This document shows, one piece after another, positions 34,493 to 46,349 of a stretch of 60,000 nt of DNA. The stretch is from Adiantum capillus-veneris (Eukaryota; Streptophyta; Polypodiopsida; Polypodiales; Pteridaceae). A model generated the notes under the pieces. That model searched no databases and was not told where the DNA came from. It was given only the letters and a program-made list of their open reading frames with translations. Made by a program: the position numbers and the translations under genes. Where the stretch lies: the NCBI GenBank assembly GCA_014529385.2, contig CM043946.1, positions 39,379,558 through 39,439,557 of the forward strand. The letters are read 5' to 3'. Each line of letters begins with the position of its first letter. The stretch's first letter is position 1.

Positions 34493-35719
34493 TTGGTATC
34501 AGAGTTATTGGTTTCTCTTTTTTGCTTAAGAAGAGATGTCCTTAAGTTGTCCATGAAAGGTTGGGCATGTTTATTGCAATAGGGTAAGTGAGACAGGGAT
34601 CTATTATCTTGGTTGAGAAGGACTTAGTTCGAAGTACACCGTTGGGAACTATAGTCTTAATAATGGAGTCTCTCGGGGCTTGCCTTTGGCTTAACCATTA
34701 TTGAGCTATGAGCAAGCTCAACAGGAACCATAATCAACCGAGCAATGTTAGACCTTCTCCACTAGTCTTTGCAATCAACAATGTCTAAACCATGGGTGCC
34801 GATGAGTATAGACGTGACCTACAAGAATCTTTTCAAAAGATTAAGGAGGCTATATACATCTCTCAACAAAGGCAAAAAGCTGCTGTTGACAAGCACAGAA
34901 GGGCCTTAACATTTAAAAAAAAAGGACTGGGTCTTACTTAAGTTTCCCAAGGCTAGATTGAGGCAAACGACGGGCAAAAATCCTACGGGCCATCAAAAGT
35001 ATTCTGTTAAACTAGCAAAAAGATACTATGGTCCTTTTCAAATCTTGAAGACAATCAACGAGATGGCTTATCAACTCAAGTTGCCCAACCATTGGCTCAT
35101 ACAAAATGCTTTTCATGTGAGCCTACTTAAGCCCTACAAAGGAGAGCTACCAAGTGAACCAATTATTGATGACTTTCCTGAAATCAAAGACCAAGAAGAG
35201 GTTCTACAACCCCGAAGCTATCCTTCGGCATGAAGACAAGGTACTACAACATGGTAAGAGTATCCGATGGTATCTTATTGAGTTCAAAAATTATCCTTTC
35301 GAAGATGCTAGATGGATGTAAGGAATAGAGCTAAAGGATAGTATGGACGTTGTAAATTCTTACAATGCTACATTAGAGTAAGAAAATGTACATGTTTCTT
35401 TCAATGTTTTTGTCTTATAAGACTAGTCTCTTTGTATTGTACACAAATTTAAGTAGTATGCATTCTTAGAATCATGTTTGTGATGACGACGTCTCTCAAA
35501 CACCAAGTAGAATTTGTCACTCTACTTGGATAATGAAATGGACTAAAGAGTAGAAATGCTTGCTATAGCTACATGTCCCAAGCACCAAATGAATTAGTCA
35601 TCCATCTTGGAATGATGTCGTAGGGTAAAAAGGGATCTTCTACCCGCTAAGAAACATTAACTAACGACTAAAACTTTACCTCATAGTCGAGGACGACTAT
35701 AGTTTCAAGAGAGAGGTAA
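34493..35719 (+). pseudogene. Deleted gypsy interior: leader joined to integrase tail and chromodomain
   Basis: Primer-binding site and leader to about 34795. A deletion then joins directly to the integrase C-terminal region (about 34800-35240, [19 protein letters not shown]) and the chromodomain-like tail (ending near 35380). Polypurine tract AAGAGAGAGGTAA ends at 35719. Confidence 0.85.
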
Positions 35720-37074
35720 TGTCATAAAATCTAATATCTAACCAACCCAAATGATTTTCTCATATTAAACTGATCATTTAATATGGGAGAATAGACGGGA
35801 ACAAGGGCTAGAACATAGACACGTGCTTACAAATCCATCTCAACAGCCCAAGGTTGAGGTGCTTGTCGTGCTTGCTCAGTAAGGTGATTGAGGTGCTTAA
35901 TGACTAAGGTGCTAAGGTGATCGATGACTAAGGTGCTTGAGGGGGTAACGTGTTTTAAAAAGTCAATGCATATCCCTAGACAAGGGGGGGCAAGCCCTCA
36001 TTGTAGGGTCTAGAGAGAGAATACACACACCCTCACACAAGGCAAGCTTGGTACAAGGAAAGCAAATAGGACACTTATCAAGCTCCTCTTCATGTTGCCC
36101 TTGTGTGCCTAAAGCCTATTGGTTGACCTCCCAAGGGGTCCAATGATAATTTAGTTAATTCAACTAATTGTCTATGCATTTATCAAGTCCTCTCTCTCGA
36201 AGGGGAAAGGGGGACACTTGTCCCAAGGCTACCCTTGTTGCTTGATATGCACTAAGCCTGTGATTGGCCAAGCTTGAGGAGGTCCAATCATGTGCAAGAT
36301 AGTGCTAGAAGAGGGGGTCGACCAAAGCAAGGAGGGAGCTAGCTTGGGGGGGTGTACTTTCCCACACACACACATGCACACACACACTCTCATTGTGTGA
36401 AGTGAAAAGTGCAAGAGCTCCATCTCCTTCTCCAAGCTAGTAGAGAAGTTGAGAGCCTACACCAACACTCTTGGCTATGGAATGCAAATCCAACCAAGAG
36501 ACATGCTTCAATGCTTAAGCTTGACATCTTCTCCATCTTCATTACTATGTTATTATGTATGCTAGCAAGAAGAGTGATTACAAGTGAGGAACTATTTAGT
36601 TCTCCTATGAATGTTTCTTCTTCCTCTTTCCTACCCTCATTCCCTGCTAGCTCTCTCCACCTTTGAAGGTGTTTGAGGCCTTCGGATTGAGGCTGGGGAT
36701 GATTAATGCTTTTTACCAAGTCTATGTTATGCTCGTGATGCATGAAGCTTTCCATCTTCATTGCATCACCTAGGTCACAAGGAACACAAGATTGTATTGT
36801 ACCAAGTCTCTCTTGATTGGGAGAATCCATAATACAAAAGCCTATTGGAGGGGGCACCGGCTCCACATGAATCCGGTCCTCAACTGTTGTCAAATTCTCT
36901 AAAATCTCTCTCTTGCAAAAGTTATTGTTCATGCCAAGTTAATTAAGTATTATGGTTAAGTTGCTATGGCTAAATAAGTTCACCCTTTATGTTCTCAAAG
37001 TAGTCTCACAAAAATGCTCTCTTTAATTCTCCTAATTCCGCTATTCTCAAAGTTCATGGGCCATTTCCATTACA
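35720..37074 (+). repeat. 3' LTR, LTR-B
   Basis: Partner of 32985-34492, about 150 bp shorter, mainly from loss of the segment after CAAATCCATCTCAACA. Confidence 0.87.
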
Positions 37075-37075
37075 A

Positions 37076-37428
37076 TGTCATAATAACTAATATCTAATTC
37101 TCCCAAATGATTTTCTCATGTTAAACTAATCGTTTAATATGGGAAGTACCAGGGGAGAAAAAGCTAGAATATTGGTTAAGCTGGCAAACCGGCCACAGTA
37201 GGGATCCAAAGGCGGGGGCCATCTGCAAAAGAGCAATGTGCAAACAATGGGCTTCAACGAGCCAAAGGTTTAGTACATTAAGAGTTCCAAAATGCTAAGG
37301 TTCCAACTTCAAAGGCTAGATCCAATGGTCAAACTCTAGGTACTATTGAATGCTTATGTGAAGACCAAAAAGTCTTCACATATCCCTAGATAGGAGGGGG
37401 TGAGCCCTTTTAGGAGGGGATGAGAGAG

Positions 37429-37481
<53 letters not shown>

Positions 37482-39253
37482 AGTAGGCTCCCTTTACACA
37501 AAGGGAATAGGGGACACATGTCAACTCCCTAGCCCAGTTGCCCCCAACGTGCATTCAAATCCTATTGGATGGCCATAGAGGTGGACCAATAAGAATTAAG
37601 CTAGAGTACATTTAGTTTAATTCATTTCAAAGCACTTGATAAAAGAACCAATAGAAATTAAGCTCTCTAGAAGACTATTGGACAGTCTCCTAAGGGGTCC
37701 AATGAGCGTTCAACAACCCAATGGCTTGCCTGATTCCTATTGGCCAAAAGACAAAGGGGTCCAATGAGAGTTTAATCGCATTATTTATTTACCTAAAGCT
37801 CTCACAAAAGGGGACACATGTCACAAGGCTATCACTTATGATTCTCAATTATCATTGGCTAAGCTTTGCAGGGTCCAATAGGATGTCAGCATGAGTAAAA
37901 TGCATGAGGGGTCGACCAAGAGAGAGAGGAGGGGACTGATTTTTGCAAGGCATTATCACTTACACACTCACACAATCTCATGTGTGAAGCAAACAAGAAT
38001 TCTCGAAGTGGAAAGCTCATCTTGTGCATCTTCACAGCTACCATTGTGCAATAACAAGTTAAGTTATGTTCAAGAAAGTAGAGGCAAGAAAGTAGTAAAC
38101 TCCTTAAGCAAGGATCCAGCTTTGTTGGCATCCAAGTTTGGTGTGCCACTATTATCTTCAAACCAGCTGAACTTGTTAAAATTGTCTCACAAAACAAAAA
38201 AATTGAGTGATCAACATGCTATTGCTTATGCTACTAGCTTGGGGTATGGTCGTGGTCATTTCATTAGCGGAGTTGCAGCAAAAGCATACATATCAAAGCT
38301 ACAAAAGGCCTACTTAATCTTATGGGTAGGACTCACTTTAGATTTATCAAAAAATATAAAAAATAAAATCAAATTTTTATCTAATCTAGCATATTTGTTA
38401 TTGCAGGTGGAAGAAAACAACCAGTAAGGGCTTGGCATGCGCGTTGAATCAATCACCTGGAATGTTCACGTACATCTAGAGTGGTGGAAATGTGTTAAGA
38501 AGATTTTGACCAAAACAACCAGTAAAGGCTTGGCGTGCGCGTTGAATCAATCACCTGGAATGTTCACATACATCTAGAGTGGTGGAAATGTGTTAAGAAG
38601 ATTTAATGGACAGCTCATCATCTATTCCAAGCTTGTGAGAAGGGAGGCCTACACCAACAACTCTTGGCTTTGTGATGCAAATCCAACCAAGAGCCAAGCT
38701 CCAATGCATGCTCATCTCCTCTACCATGCTAATTACTAAGCTATACTAAGCTTTTATGAGTGATTATGTGAGGAGATATACTTCTTTCTCGTACTCCTTC
38801 TTCCTCTCAATCTACTCTCATACCCTGCTAGCTTTCACCATCTTCGAAGTTGTGTGAGGTCTTGGGTCTGAGACCATGAGGGAATTGATGTTGTGTTTTA
38901 TAAGTGTGTGCATGGTGCTTGAAGCTTCCATCTTCATTGCACCAGCAAGTTATTGAAGGAACACAAAGTTTTGTATTGTAAAATGTCTCCCTTGATGGGG
39001 AAACCTATAATACAAAGCCTTTTGGAGGGGCGACCGGGTCCATGTAAATCCAGTCCTCAATTGTTGTCAATAGCTTAATTTCTCTCTCTTTTGAAGTATT
39101 GTTCATGCCTTTCTAACTAGGTATTATGCTTTTTGTTGCTCTCTCCATCCAAGCACTCTTGTTATGCTCATTAGAAATCTATTCTAATGAAATGCTCACT
39201 ATGTTTATGCTATTTTCCGCTACACATAAGTTATTAGGCCATTAAATGTTACA
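37076..39253 (+). repeat. Solo LTR-A with ~600-bp foreign insert
   Basis: TGTCATAATAAC...AATGTTACA. Flanked by TACAA (37071-37075) and ACAA (39254-39257), a 5-bp duplication that has lost one base. It sits exactly on the 3' end of the LTR-B element. An (AC)n tract lies at 37431-37478. Confidence 0.83.
37999..38602 (+). pseudogene. Captured gene fragment inside the solo LTR
   Basis: Replaces about 20 bp of normal LTR sequence (ACTCTCTCTCCTTCTCAAGC). The frame 37999-38320 is open (SLSKDPALLASKFGVPLL, YATSLGYGRGHFISGVAAKA), then a likely intron GTAGGACTC...TTATTGCAG (about 38324-38407), then WKKTTSKGLACALNQSPGMF and a stop. The terminal ~97 bp is tandemly doubled (38412-38508, 38509-38605). I do not recognise the protein. 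Intron-like structure suggests DNA-level capture of a host gene, not a processed copy. Confidence 0.5.
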
Positions 39254-39256
39254 ACA

Positions 39257-39491
39257 ACCAATCATATTCTTTCCTTCTAGCGATGGCACTAAGCTCGTGT
39301 CTTATTTGCATCAAGAGTATACATTTTCATATCCAGCCTTGCTCCTAGTTTGCAATTCCAACAACATCCACAAAACAAGTGGATACTACATCCTACATAA
39401 TCTTTACCATATATGCACAATCGCAAGATATGTAACAATCATATGTTGCAAAGGATTTCTCACTCTCCTAGATTTATGTGGTGGTCAATAT
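39257..39491 (-). pseudogene. Old copia fragment 2
   Basis: Continues the minus-strand copia frame upstream of fragment 3 (KMYTLDANKT, then KERI before the join). The join of its sequence to 32984 restores a continuous copia segment. Heavily decayed. Confidence 0.55.
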
Positions 39492-39718
39492 TGTTACCAT
39501 ATACATGTGTTAGTGATGTGTGTGAACACACTAGGACCGCCGGGGCATTTTTTCCCTCTTTAGGAGGTTTTTTCCCCCGTGCCTTGTATATAAGCCCATC
39601 ACTCTAGGGCTATCTATCTTTCCATTGCACACGAAGTAACACACTCTCCATTGTGTTCCTTGAGCTCCCTTCGTCTTCTCCAAGCTATGTGTGTTTCTCT
39701 GCAACCTTAATTCCAACA
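39492..39718 (+). repeat. Left LTR of the short copia element
   Basis: TGTTACCATATACATG...AATTCCAACA. TATA-like TTGTATATAAGC at about 39584. Confidence 0.9.
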
Positions 39719-40080
39719 ATTGGTATCAGAGCAGGTCACGTCCTCCCGGGCTTAGTCGCTAGCTGCTCCAGCACACGCCTGCTCACTTTCTTCGATTTCA
39801 GTGAGCTTTGGCGAGCGTTCACAGGTCGACAAATATTTTGGGATAGCTCAAAGAGCTAGGTCTACTCAGAATTTTGATTTGGGCTCATTTCGGCCTCCGT
39901 TTCCACTACAGGCAGTACTGCACAGGCTATTTCGTCATTTTGTGCAGAATTTCTGTCAGTGCCGTTTTCTGCATAACAGGTGCCTTATAGTCTTCTACGG
40001 TTTGTGCTATATAGCACAGGTTGTTCCCGCTCCGTTACTCCTATTTTCGGGCAGTTTTCACATCAGGTGCAGCATTTACC

Positions 40081-42455
40081 ATGGCTGACAACAACAACAC
40101 AGATGTGTTCAAGATGTTTGCTGCTGAGGACAGGTTGGATGGGGACAACTACCCTATGTGGGCTTATATGATGCAACATTTTCTTGTGTCAAAGGGTGTC
40201 TGGAACATTGTGCAAGGCATTGATGTACGTCCTGGTTCTGAGGATGTAGGCGATGTTGAGGATGTTGCAGGTCTTGCTGCAAGGATTGCAGCTGTTAGAG
40301 TTGTTTTGCCTACGGTAGAACAAGCTCGTTGGGATGTTAAGGATGCGCAGGCTCATGCATTGATTGCGTTGTCTGTGAAGCGCACATTCTTCCTCACATC
40401 CGTTCAACAAAATCTGCAAAACAGGCTTGGGATATTTTAGCAGGTCTTTATGCAAGCCGCAATGAGGCTAAAATTGCTTTGCTGCGTAAAGAGATGGAGT
40501 CGAAGATTATGCATGAGGAAGATGATATGGACACTTTCCTTGCTAGTGTCAAGGATATCAATGAGCAGATTATTTCTGTAGGTGAAGTCATTTCAGATAG
40601 TTCCCTTGTGCAGACTGTTCTTGATGCCTTATCAGATTCCTACCAGACTTTTGCTAGTACTTGGAGACTTATTTCCTGAAGTTGGCAAGTTTGATGCATT
40701 ATGCACATTGCTGTTGCACGAGTCACTTTCCAGAAAAAACAGGACTAGGCAGCGTGCAGTTGAACAGGCTTTTATTGCTTCTCAAAGAAAGGGTGGTAAC
40801 AGTAATGCAGCCACTTCTTATGGTTCTGCTGCGAGTAGCAAAAATTCTGTTCATAATGCTTCTGTTGGCAGCACTTCGTCTGGCAATTCTGGTGATAAGG
40901 GCAAAAAGAAGATGCGTTGCCATTATTGTAAAGCCAATGATCACTTGATCAAGTCGTGTCCTAAGTTGAAGGCCAAAGAGGCTAACAAGAAAGAGGGTGG
41001 TTCCACTGCAAATGCTGGTTCCACTACAAATGCAGCCATTGTTGAGTCTTCTGTGAAAGGAGACTGTAATGCTGATGGTGAAGCAGAATGGGCTTTTAGC
41101 GCAGAGTGCACTTACAATCCTGCTGCCCATGATGCATGCTCGTCAGTTGCTGCAGATTCACATGTGTGGTATTTCGACAGTGGTGCTACAAAGCACATTA
41201 CCTCACATCGTGAATTGTTTACCTCTCTTGAGTCTGTCCCTCATGGGAATTTAGTCACTTGTGCCAACAATGCCTCTTATCCAGTTCAAGGAGTTGGAAA
41301 GATTGTGCTCACTGCTGCTAATGGCAGTTCCTTCACACTTGTTGATGCACTTTATGTACCTGGGATCAAGAAGAATCTCTTGTCAGTATCCGCACTTGCT
41401 AGACTTGGACTTGTAGTCAAATTTGTGGATGACAGATGTACAGTTCATGATCTCAGTTTTGGTGATGAAATTGTTGCATCTGGCCTTTTGTGCCGTGGGC
41501 TGTATAAGCTCACTTTGTATGACAAGTGTGGACAAAATTTTGCAAATGCTGTTGCAGATTCAAGGGCTATTTTAGATGCAAAACTTTGGCATGCACGTTT
41601 TGGTCATCTGAATTTTGCCAGTTTGCTGCGTTTGCAGAAATCTGATATGGTTGCTTCTTTGCCGCCTCTTGAAGCACCTGTCAAACATGTTTGTGAAGGC
41701 TGTATTTTGGGTAAGATGCAGCGTTCTAAGTTTCCAAAGGATGGTTCAGTTCGGGCCACATGCAGGTTGCAGCTTGTGCATAGTGATGTTTGTGGGTCCA
41801 TGCAATCTCCGTCCTTGGGCAATTACCTGTACGCAACACGAGGCCGGATATTCAGTTTGCAGTCTCACAGGTCAACAGATTTATGCATAGCCCAGGGTCT
41901 AAGCATTGGCAAGTTGTCAAGAGGATTTTCCGCTACCTTAGTGGCACTTTACATCTTGGCTTGTTTTATCCCAAGGGGGGATCATTGCCGCCAGACTTAC
42001 ATGCTTTTTCGGACTCAGATTGGGCTGGTTGTTTTGACACGCGAGTGTCCACAAGTGGTTTTTGTTTCATGCTTGGTAGTTCATGTATATCATGGTTGAG
42101 CAAGAAGCAACCTACTGTGGCCACTTCGAGTTGTGAGGCTGAGTACAGGGCAGTCTTCATAGCTACGGTTGAGTGTGTATGGCTTAGACGCCTTATGGCT
42201 GATTTGGGTGTTGGACAGGACACTGCCAACACTATCTACACTGACAGTCAGAGCGCATTGGCAGTTGCGAGGAACCCAGTTTTTCATGCTCGCACAAAGC
42301 ACATTGAGGTGCATTACCACTATGTCAGGGAGAGGCTCTCATCAGAGATCAGCTTGGCTTATGTGCCAACACAGGACAACCTTGCAGATCTTTTCACAAA
42401 GGCATTGTCTCGTGAGAAGCTTGAAGCTTTCTGCAAAGCTTTGGGCTTACTCTAA
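40081..42455 (+). pseudogene. copia gag-pol, internally deleted
   Basis: ATG at 40081 (MADNNNTDVFKMF). Gag (UBN2-like, YPMWAYMMQHFLVSKGVWNI) shifts frame at about 40437 and again near 40650. Zinc knuckle CHYCKANDHLIKSC at about 40918. Protease active site WYFDSGATKHIT at about 41167. Integrase begins (LWHARFGHLNFASL, HVCEGCILGKMQRSKF, LVHSDVCG) but is cut at about 41820. The next sequence is the RNase H end (DIQFAVSQVNRFMHS to TNTIYTDSQSALAVARNP and NLADLFTKAL), stopping at 42455. Integrase catalytic core and reverse transcriptase are missing, so it depends on another element. Confidence 0.9.
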
Positions 42456-42542
42456 TTTGTGGACTGATCATGTCCTCAGGGCATGGCACTTCCCTTTACT
42501 CATGTGCCAACTCTTGTTCACCGCATCACTCCAGGGGGGATT

Positions 42543-42768
42543 TGTTACCATATACATGTGGTAGTGATGTGTGTGAACACACTAGGACCGTCGGGGCATT
42601 TTTTCCCTCTTTAGGAGGTTTTTTTCCCCGTGCATTTTATATATGCCCATCACTCTAGGGCTATCTACTTTCCATTGCACACTAAGTAACACACTCTCCA
42701 TTGTGTGCCTTGAACTCCCTTCATCTTCTCCAAGCTGTGTGTGTTTCTCTGCAACCCTAATTCCAACA
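42543..42768 (+). repeat. Right LTR of the short copia element
   Basis: Matches the left LTR with roughly a dozen differences counted by eye. Confidence 0.9.
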
Positions 42769-42773
42769 AATAT

Positions 42774-42994
42774 CACTACCACGTGCTCTATTTCTTCCTC
42801 CATTCTTCTTACACCTATAGTCTTCATAAAGGGTCTACCAAACTCCTCATCAAGGGTTTTCTCTGAGCCACACGAATTGCCAGGAGATTGCTATCACATG
42901 ACCCACATTCAGTTTTGTCATCCTTGGGGCATCATCAATCTTTTCTTTCCCTTTTGTTGAATTAGTGAAGAGCATGTCAATGCGAAAGCTGTGT
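42774..42994 (-). pseudogene. Old copia fragment 1 (presumed)
   Basis: Continuous with 39257-39491 once the short copia and its TSD are removed. No protein motif is legible here; the assignment rests on continuity alone. Confidence 0.4.
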
Positions 42995-42999
42995 GTGCG

Positions 43000-44604
43000 T
43001 GTCATAATAATCAATACCTAGTGCTTCTAAATGAATTTCTCATGTTAAACTGATCATTTAATATGGGATAGTGCTAGGGGAGAAAAAGCTAGAATTTGGT
43101 TAAGCTAGCAGACCAGCCACAATAGGGATCCAAAGGAGGGAAAATAGGGATCCAAAGTGGGGGCCATCTATAAAAGAGCCATGTGCAACAATGGGCTTAA
43201 AAGACCGTAAGGTTTAGCCCATTAAGACTTCCAAGATGCTAAGGTTCCAAAATTCAAAGGTTGTGTCCAAAGGTCAAACATTGGGGGAATTGGATGCTTT
43301 GTGTGTGTCCCAAAAGTCTTTAGCAATCCCTACATAGGAGGGGGCGAGCCTTGCAAATAGGGGATGAGAGAGACACTCTCTCTCACACACACACACACAC
43401 ACACAAGCTCCCTTTACACAAAGGGAATGAGGGACACATGTCATATCCCTAGCCTAGATGCCCACAAGGTGTACCCAATTCCTATTGGATGGCCTTGGAG
43501 GTGGACCAATGAGAATTAGGCTAGATTAAATCTAGTTTAATTAATTTAAAAACACTTAATAAAAGAACCAATAAGAATTAAGCTCTCTAGAAGACTATTG
43601 GACAGTCTCCCAAGGGGACCAATGAGCATTCAACAGCCCAATGGCTTGCCTGATTCCTATTGGCCAGGAGGCAAAGTGGTACTTAGTTGAATTAAATAAT
43701 TACCTAAAGCTCTCACAAAAGGGGAAAGGGGGACACATGTAAGAAGGCTATCACTTATGCTACTTAATTACCATTGGCTAAGCTTGGGGAGGTCCAATAG
43801 GATGCTAGCAAGAGCAAATAGCAAGGGGGGGGGGGGGGGGGGTTGACCAAGAGAGAGAGGGGGATGATTTTTGCAAGGCATTATCACACACACACACTCA
43901 CACAATCTCATGTGTTAAGTAAATAAGACTCTCTCTCCTTCTCAAGCTTTAATGGAAAGCTTACCAGCTACTCCAAGCTTGTGAGAAGGAAGGCCTACAC
44001 CAACAACTCTTGGCTTTGTGATGTAAATACACCCAAGAGCCAAGCTTCAATGCATGCTTATGTCCTCTACCATGCTAATTACTAAGCTAAGCTATACGAA
44101 TATGAGTGATTATGTGAGGAGATGTACATCTTCCTCGTACGAATACTCCTTCTTCCTCTCAGTCTACTCTCATACCCCGCTAGCTCTCACCATCTTTGAA
44201 GGTGTGTGAGGTCTTGGGTCTGAGACCGTGAGGGAATTGATGTTGTGTTTGATAAGTGTTTTGCGTAGTGCATGAAGTTTCCATCTCGTTGCACTAGCTA
44301 GTATTGAAGGAACACAGGAAATTGTATTGTAAAATGTCTCTCTTGATGGGAGAAACCGTAATACAAATCCTTTTGGAGGGGCGACCGGCTCCATGCAAAT
44401 CCGATCCTCAACTGTTGTCAATTGCTTAATTTCTCTCTATTTTGAAGTATTGTTCATGCTATCTAACTAGGTGTTATGCTTTTTGTTGCTCTCTCCACCC
44501 AAGCACTCTTGTTAATCTCATTAGGAATCTATTCTAATGAAATGCTCACTATGTTCATGCTAATTTTCCGCTACACACAAGTTACTAGGCCATTGAATGT
44601 TACA
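43000..44604 (+). repeat. 5' LTR of G2 (LTR-A, 1605 bp)
   Basis: TGTCATAATAATC...TTGAATGTTACA, then TTGGTATCAGAGC. An (AC)n run lies near 43384-43405 and a G-run at about 43826-43842. Best full-length LTR-A in the window. Confidence 0.92.
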
Positions 44605-45020
44605 TTGGTATCAGAGCACAAGGTTTCTCTTTTCTTGCTCAAGAAGGGAGGTCCTCAAGCTAGCTATCAATGGTTGGTACTATTAATTGCATGTGAGTAA
44701 GTAGAATAGGGATTTTTCAGCCTTGCAGTGCGCCTGCCTTTGTGCAGTTAACGGGGCATCACCGTCGAGAGCTATGGTCTTATTAGTGGAGTCCTACGGG
44801 GCTTGCCTACGGCTTAATCACTATTGAGCTATTAGACGCTTGACAATAGCCGGTGCTGTTTTGGTGTGAATGACCCTCTCTTCTATTCCTTGCAATTAAT
44901 GGTATTCGAGCCGCGGGTACAGTAGCTTGAGTGATTTTTCTAAAGGGGTAAAGAGGAGTAGCAACTAGGGCTTGAAGTGCCAAAGTACACCTAAAAAGTT
45001 TACACCTAAAAGTTGTTAGA

Positions 45021-45590
45021 ATGGCTGACAATAGTAAAGAGAGTGAAATTAATGTTGATAACTTTGATTTTGATAATGAGCACGCTACTAATGATGCCCG
45101 AATGCGTGTTAACTATCTTGTTTCTAGGCTTCAACAAGCCATGGGCAATCCATCCCTCCAAAGTGAAGTGCAACGGCAGCTTCGTGCTCATGGTATTCTC
45201 CAAGCTCCCCACCATGACGAGAGAACACCTAGGAAGCCTCCTTGCGAGACTTTCAAAAGAGGTCTCTCTCCGATTCGGGAAGAAGAAGAGGATCCCTATG
45301 AAGGGCTCAAAAATTTGCTCCTTGATGACGCATCTCGCGGGCTAAACGCTCTCCATCACCTCCAAAATGGATAAGACCATCACATACTTCTCCACACCAT
45401 ACTTCAAAGAGGGATGACAAAAATCAAGAGAAGAAAAAGGCGAGAAAGAGGACACCCTCTTTTCCATCTTCTTCATACTCTTCCTCTTATGAAAGTGATG
45501 GTGAAGACAAAGAAGATTAAGGATGCTATATCTATCTCACAGCAAAGGCAAAAGGCTGCCCTGCTGACAAGCACAGAAGAGCCCAAGCCT
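45021..45590 (+). pseudogene. G2 gag, truncated, with integrase-derived patch
   Basis: MADNSKESEINVDNF at 45021, open to 45374, then frame-shifted Ser/Lys-rich sequence. At 45514-45590 a patch matches the integrase C-terminal linker (equivalent of G1 2868-2942) and not gag. The rest of gag, including the zinc knuckle, is missing. Confidence 0.8.
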
Positions 45591-46349
45591 CTTAGAGCTA
45601 CCTTGGTCGAAATCCAAGAAGAGTAAGCTCACCACAAAGAATCTTCTCTATGCCACGATTGGGGAAAGGTAAGAGAACATGATGCTTTTATTCTCTTTGA
45701 CCCTGGTTCTACTCACAATTTCATATCCAAAGAGTTGGCCACCAAGCTAGGCATCGAAGCCTATGAGATGGGAGGTGTAAATCCGTCGCCGTTGATGGTG
45801 CTTTCAAGGGGCAAGAAGCTTCAGTCACTCCCTTAATTGGGAAATTGAGGCTCCATGTCCAAATGTATGTGGACAAAGAGGACTTCTTTATCTCTCCTCT
45901 CAAGCACGAGGATGTAATGCTAGGGGCACCATGGTTTGGTCGCATGGCTGCCACTGTTAAATTCTCTAAAAGGAAAATCTACTTTAGGTTCAGGGAAAAA
46001 GATATGTACATAGATGTTAAGGAGTCGAGTAACACCATACCCATTGTACATACACAAGCTTTCAATAGGTCAATAAAGAGCTCTATGTCCGTGTACATGA
46101 TTTTTGTTAAAGATTCTCAAAATGAACCTAATGCTTTAGCAAAATAAAATATAAATAATCACAAGGAATAAGAGTTATCCAATTTTCTCAAGGGATTTCA
46201 AGATGTTTTTATTGATGACATGCCTTGTGAACTGCCTCCTAAACGAGGCAATGATGACCATGCAATTGAACTTCTTATGAGAAGTTCACCGCCTAATAAA
46301 CCTCCTTATGGAGTTTCTCAAGCTCGACACGAGGAGATTATGCAGCAAG
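45591..46349 (+). pseudogene. G2 protease and start of reverse transcriptase
   Basis: FDPGST is legible near 45700, followed by the block LRLHVQMYVDKEDFFISPLK. Stops near 45627 and 46145 break it. It ends at GAGATTATGCAGCAAG, where G3 inserted. Confidence 0.85.

Larger units (their letters stand above)
32985..37074 (+). mobile_element. Internally deleted gypsy element, LTR-B family
   Basis: Two LTR-B copies enclose only about 1.2 kb. The left target duplication is ACCAA (32980-32984); its partner ACCAA is at 39257-39261, beyond a solo LTR that landed on the 3' boundary. It lacks gag, protease, reverse transcriptase and integrase core. Confidence 0.85.
39492..42768 (+). mobile_element. Short-LTR Ty1/copia element, deleted for reverse transcriptase
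   Basis: LTRs of 227 and 226 bp, TSD AATAT on both sides (39487-39491, 42769-42773), primer-binding site TGGTATCAGAGC at 39721, polypurine tract CAGGGGGGA before the right LTR. Total 3.3 kb, compared with about 5 kb for complete copia elements. Confidence 0.92.

Noticed and set aside
32977-39261. 8-bp direct repeat ACAACCAA as a single unusual target duplication
   Set aside because: Better explained by two adjoining 5-bp duplications, ACCAA and TACAA (one base lost).
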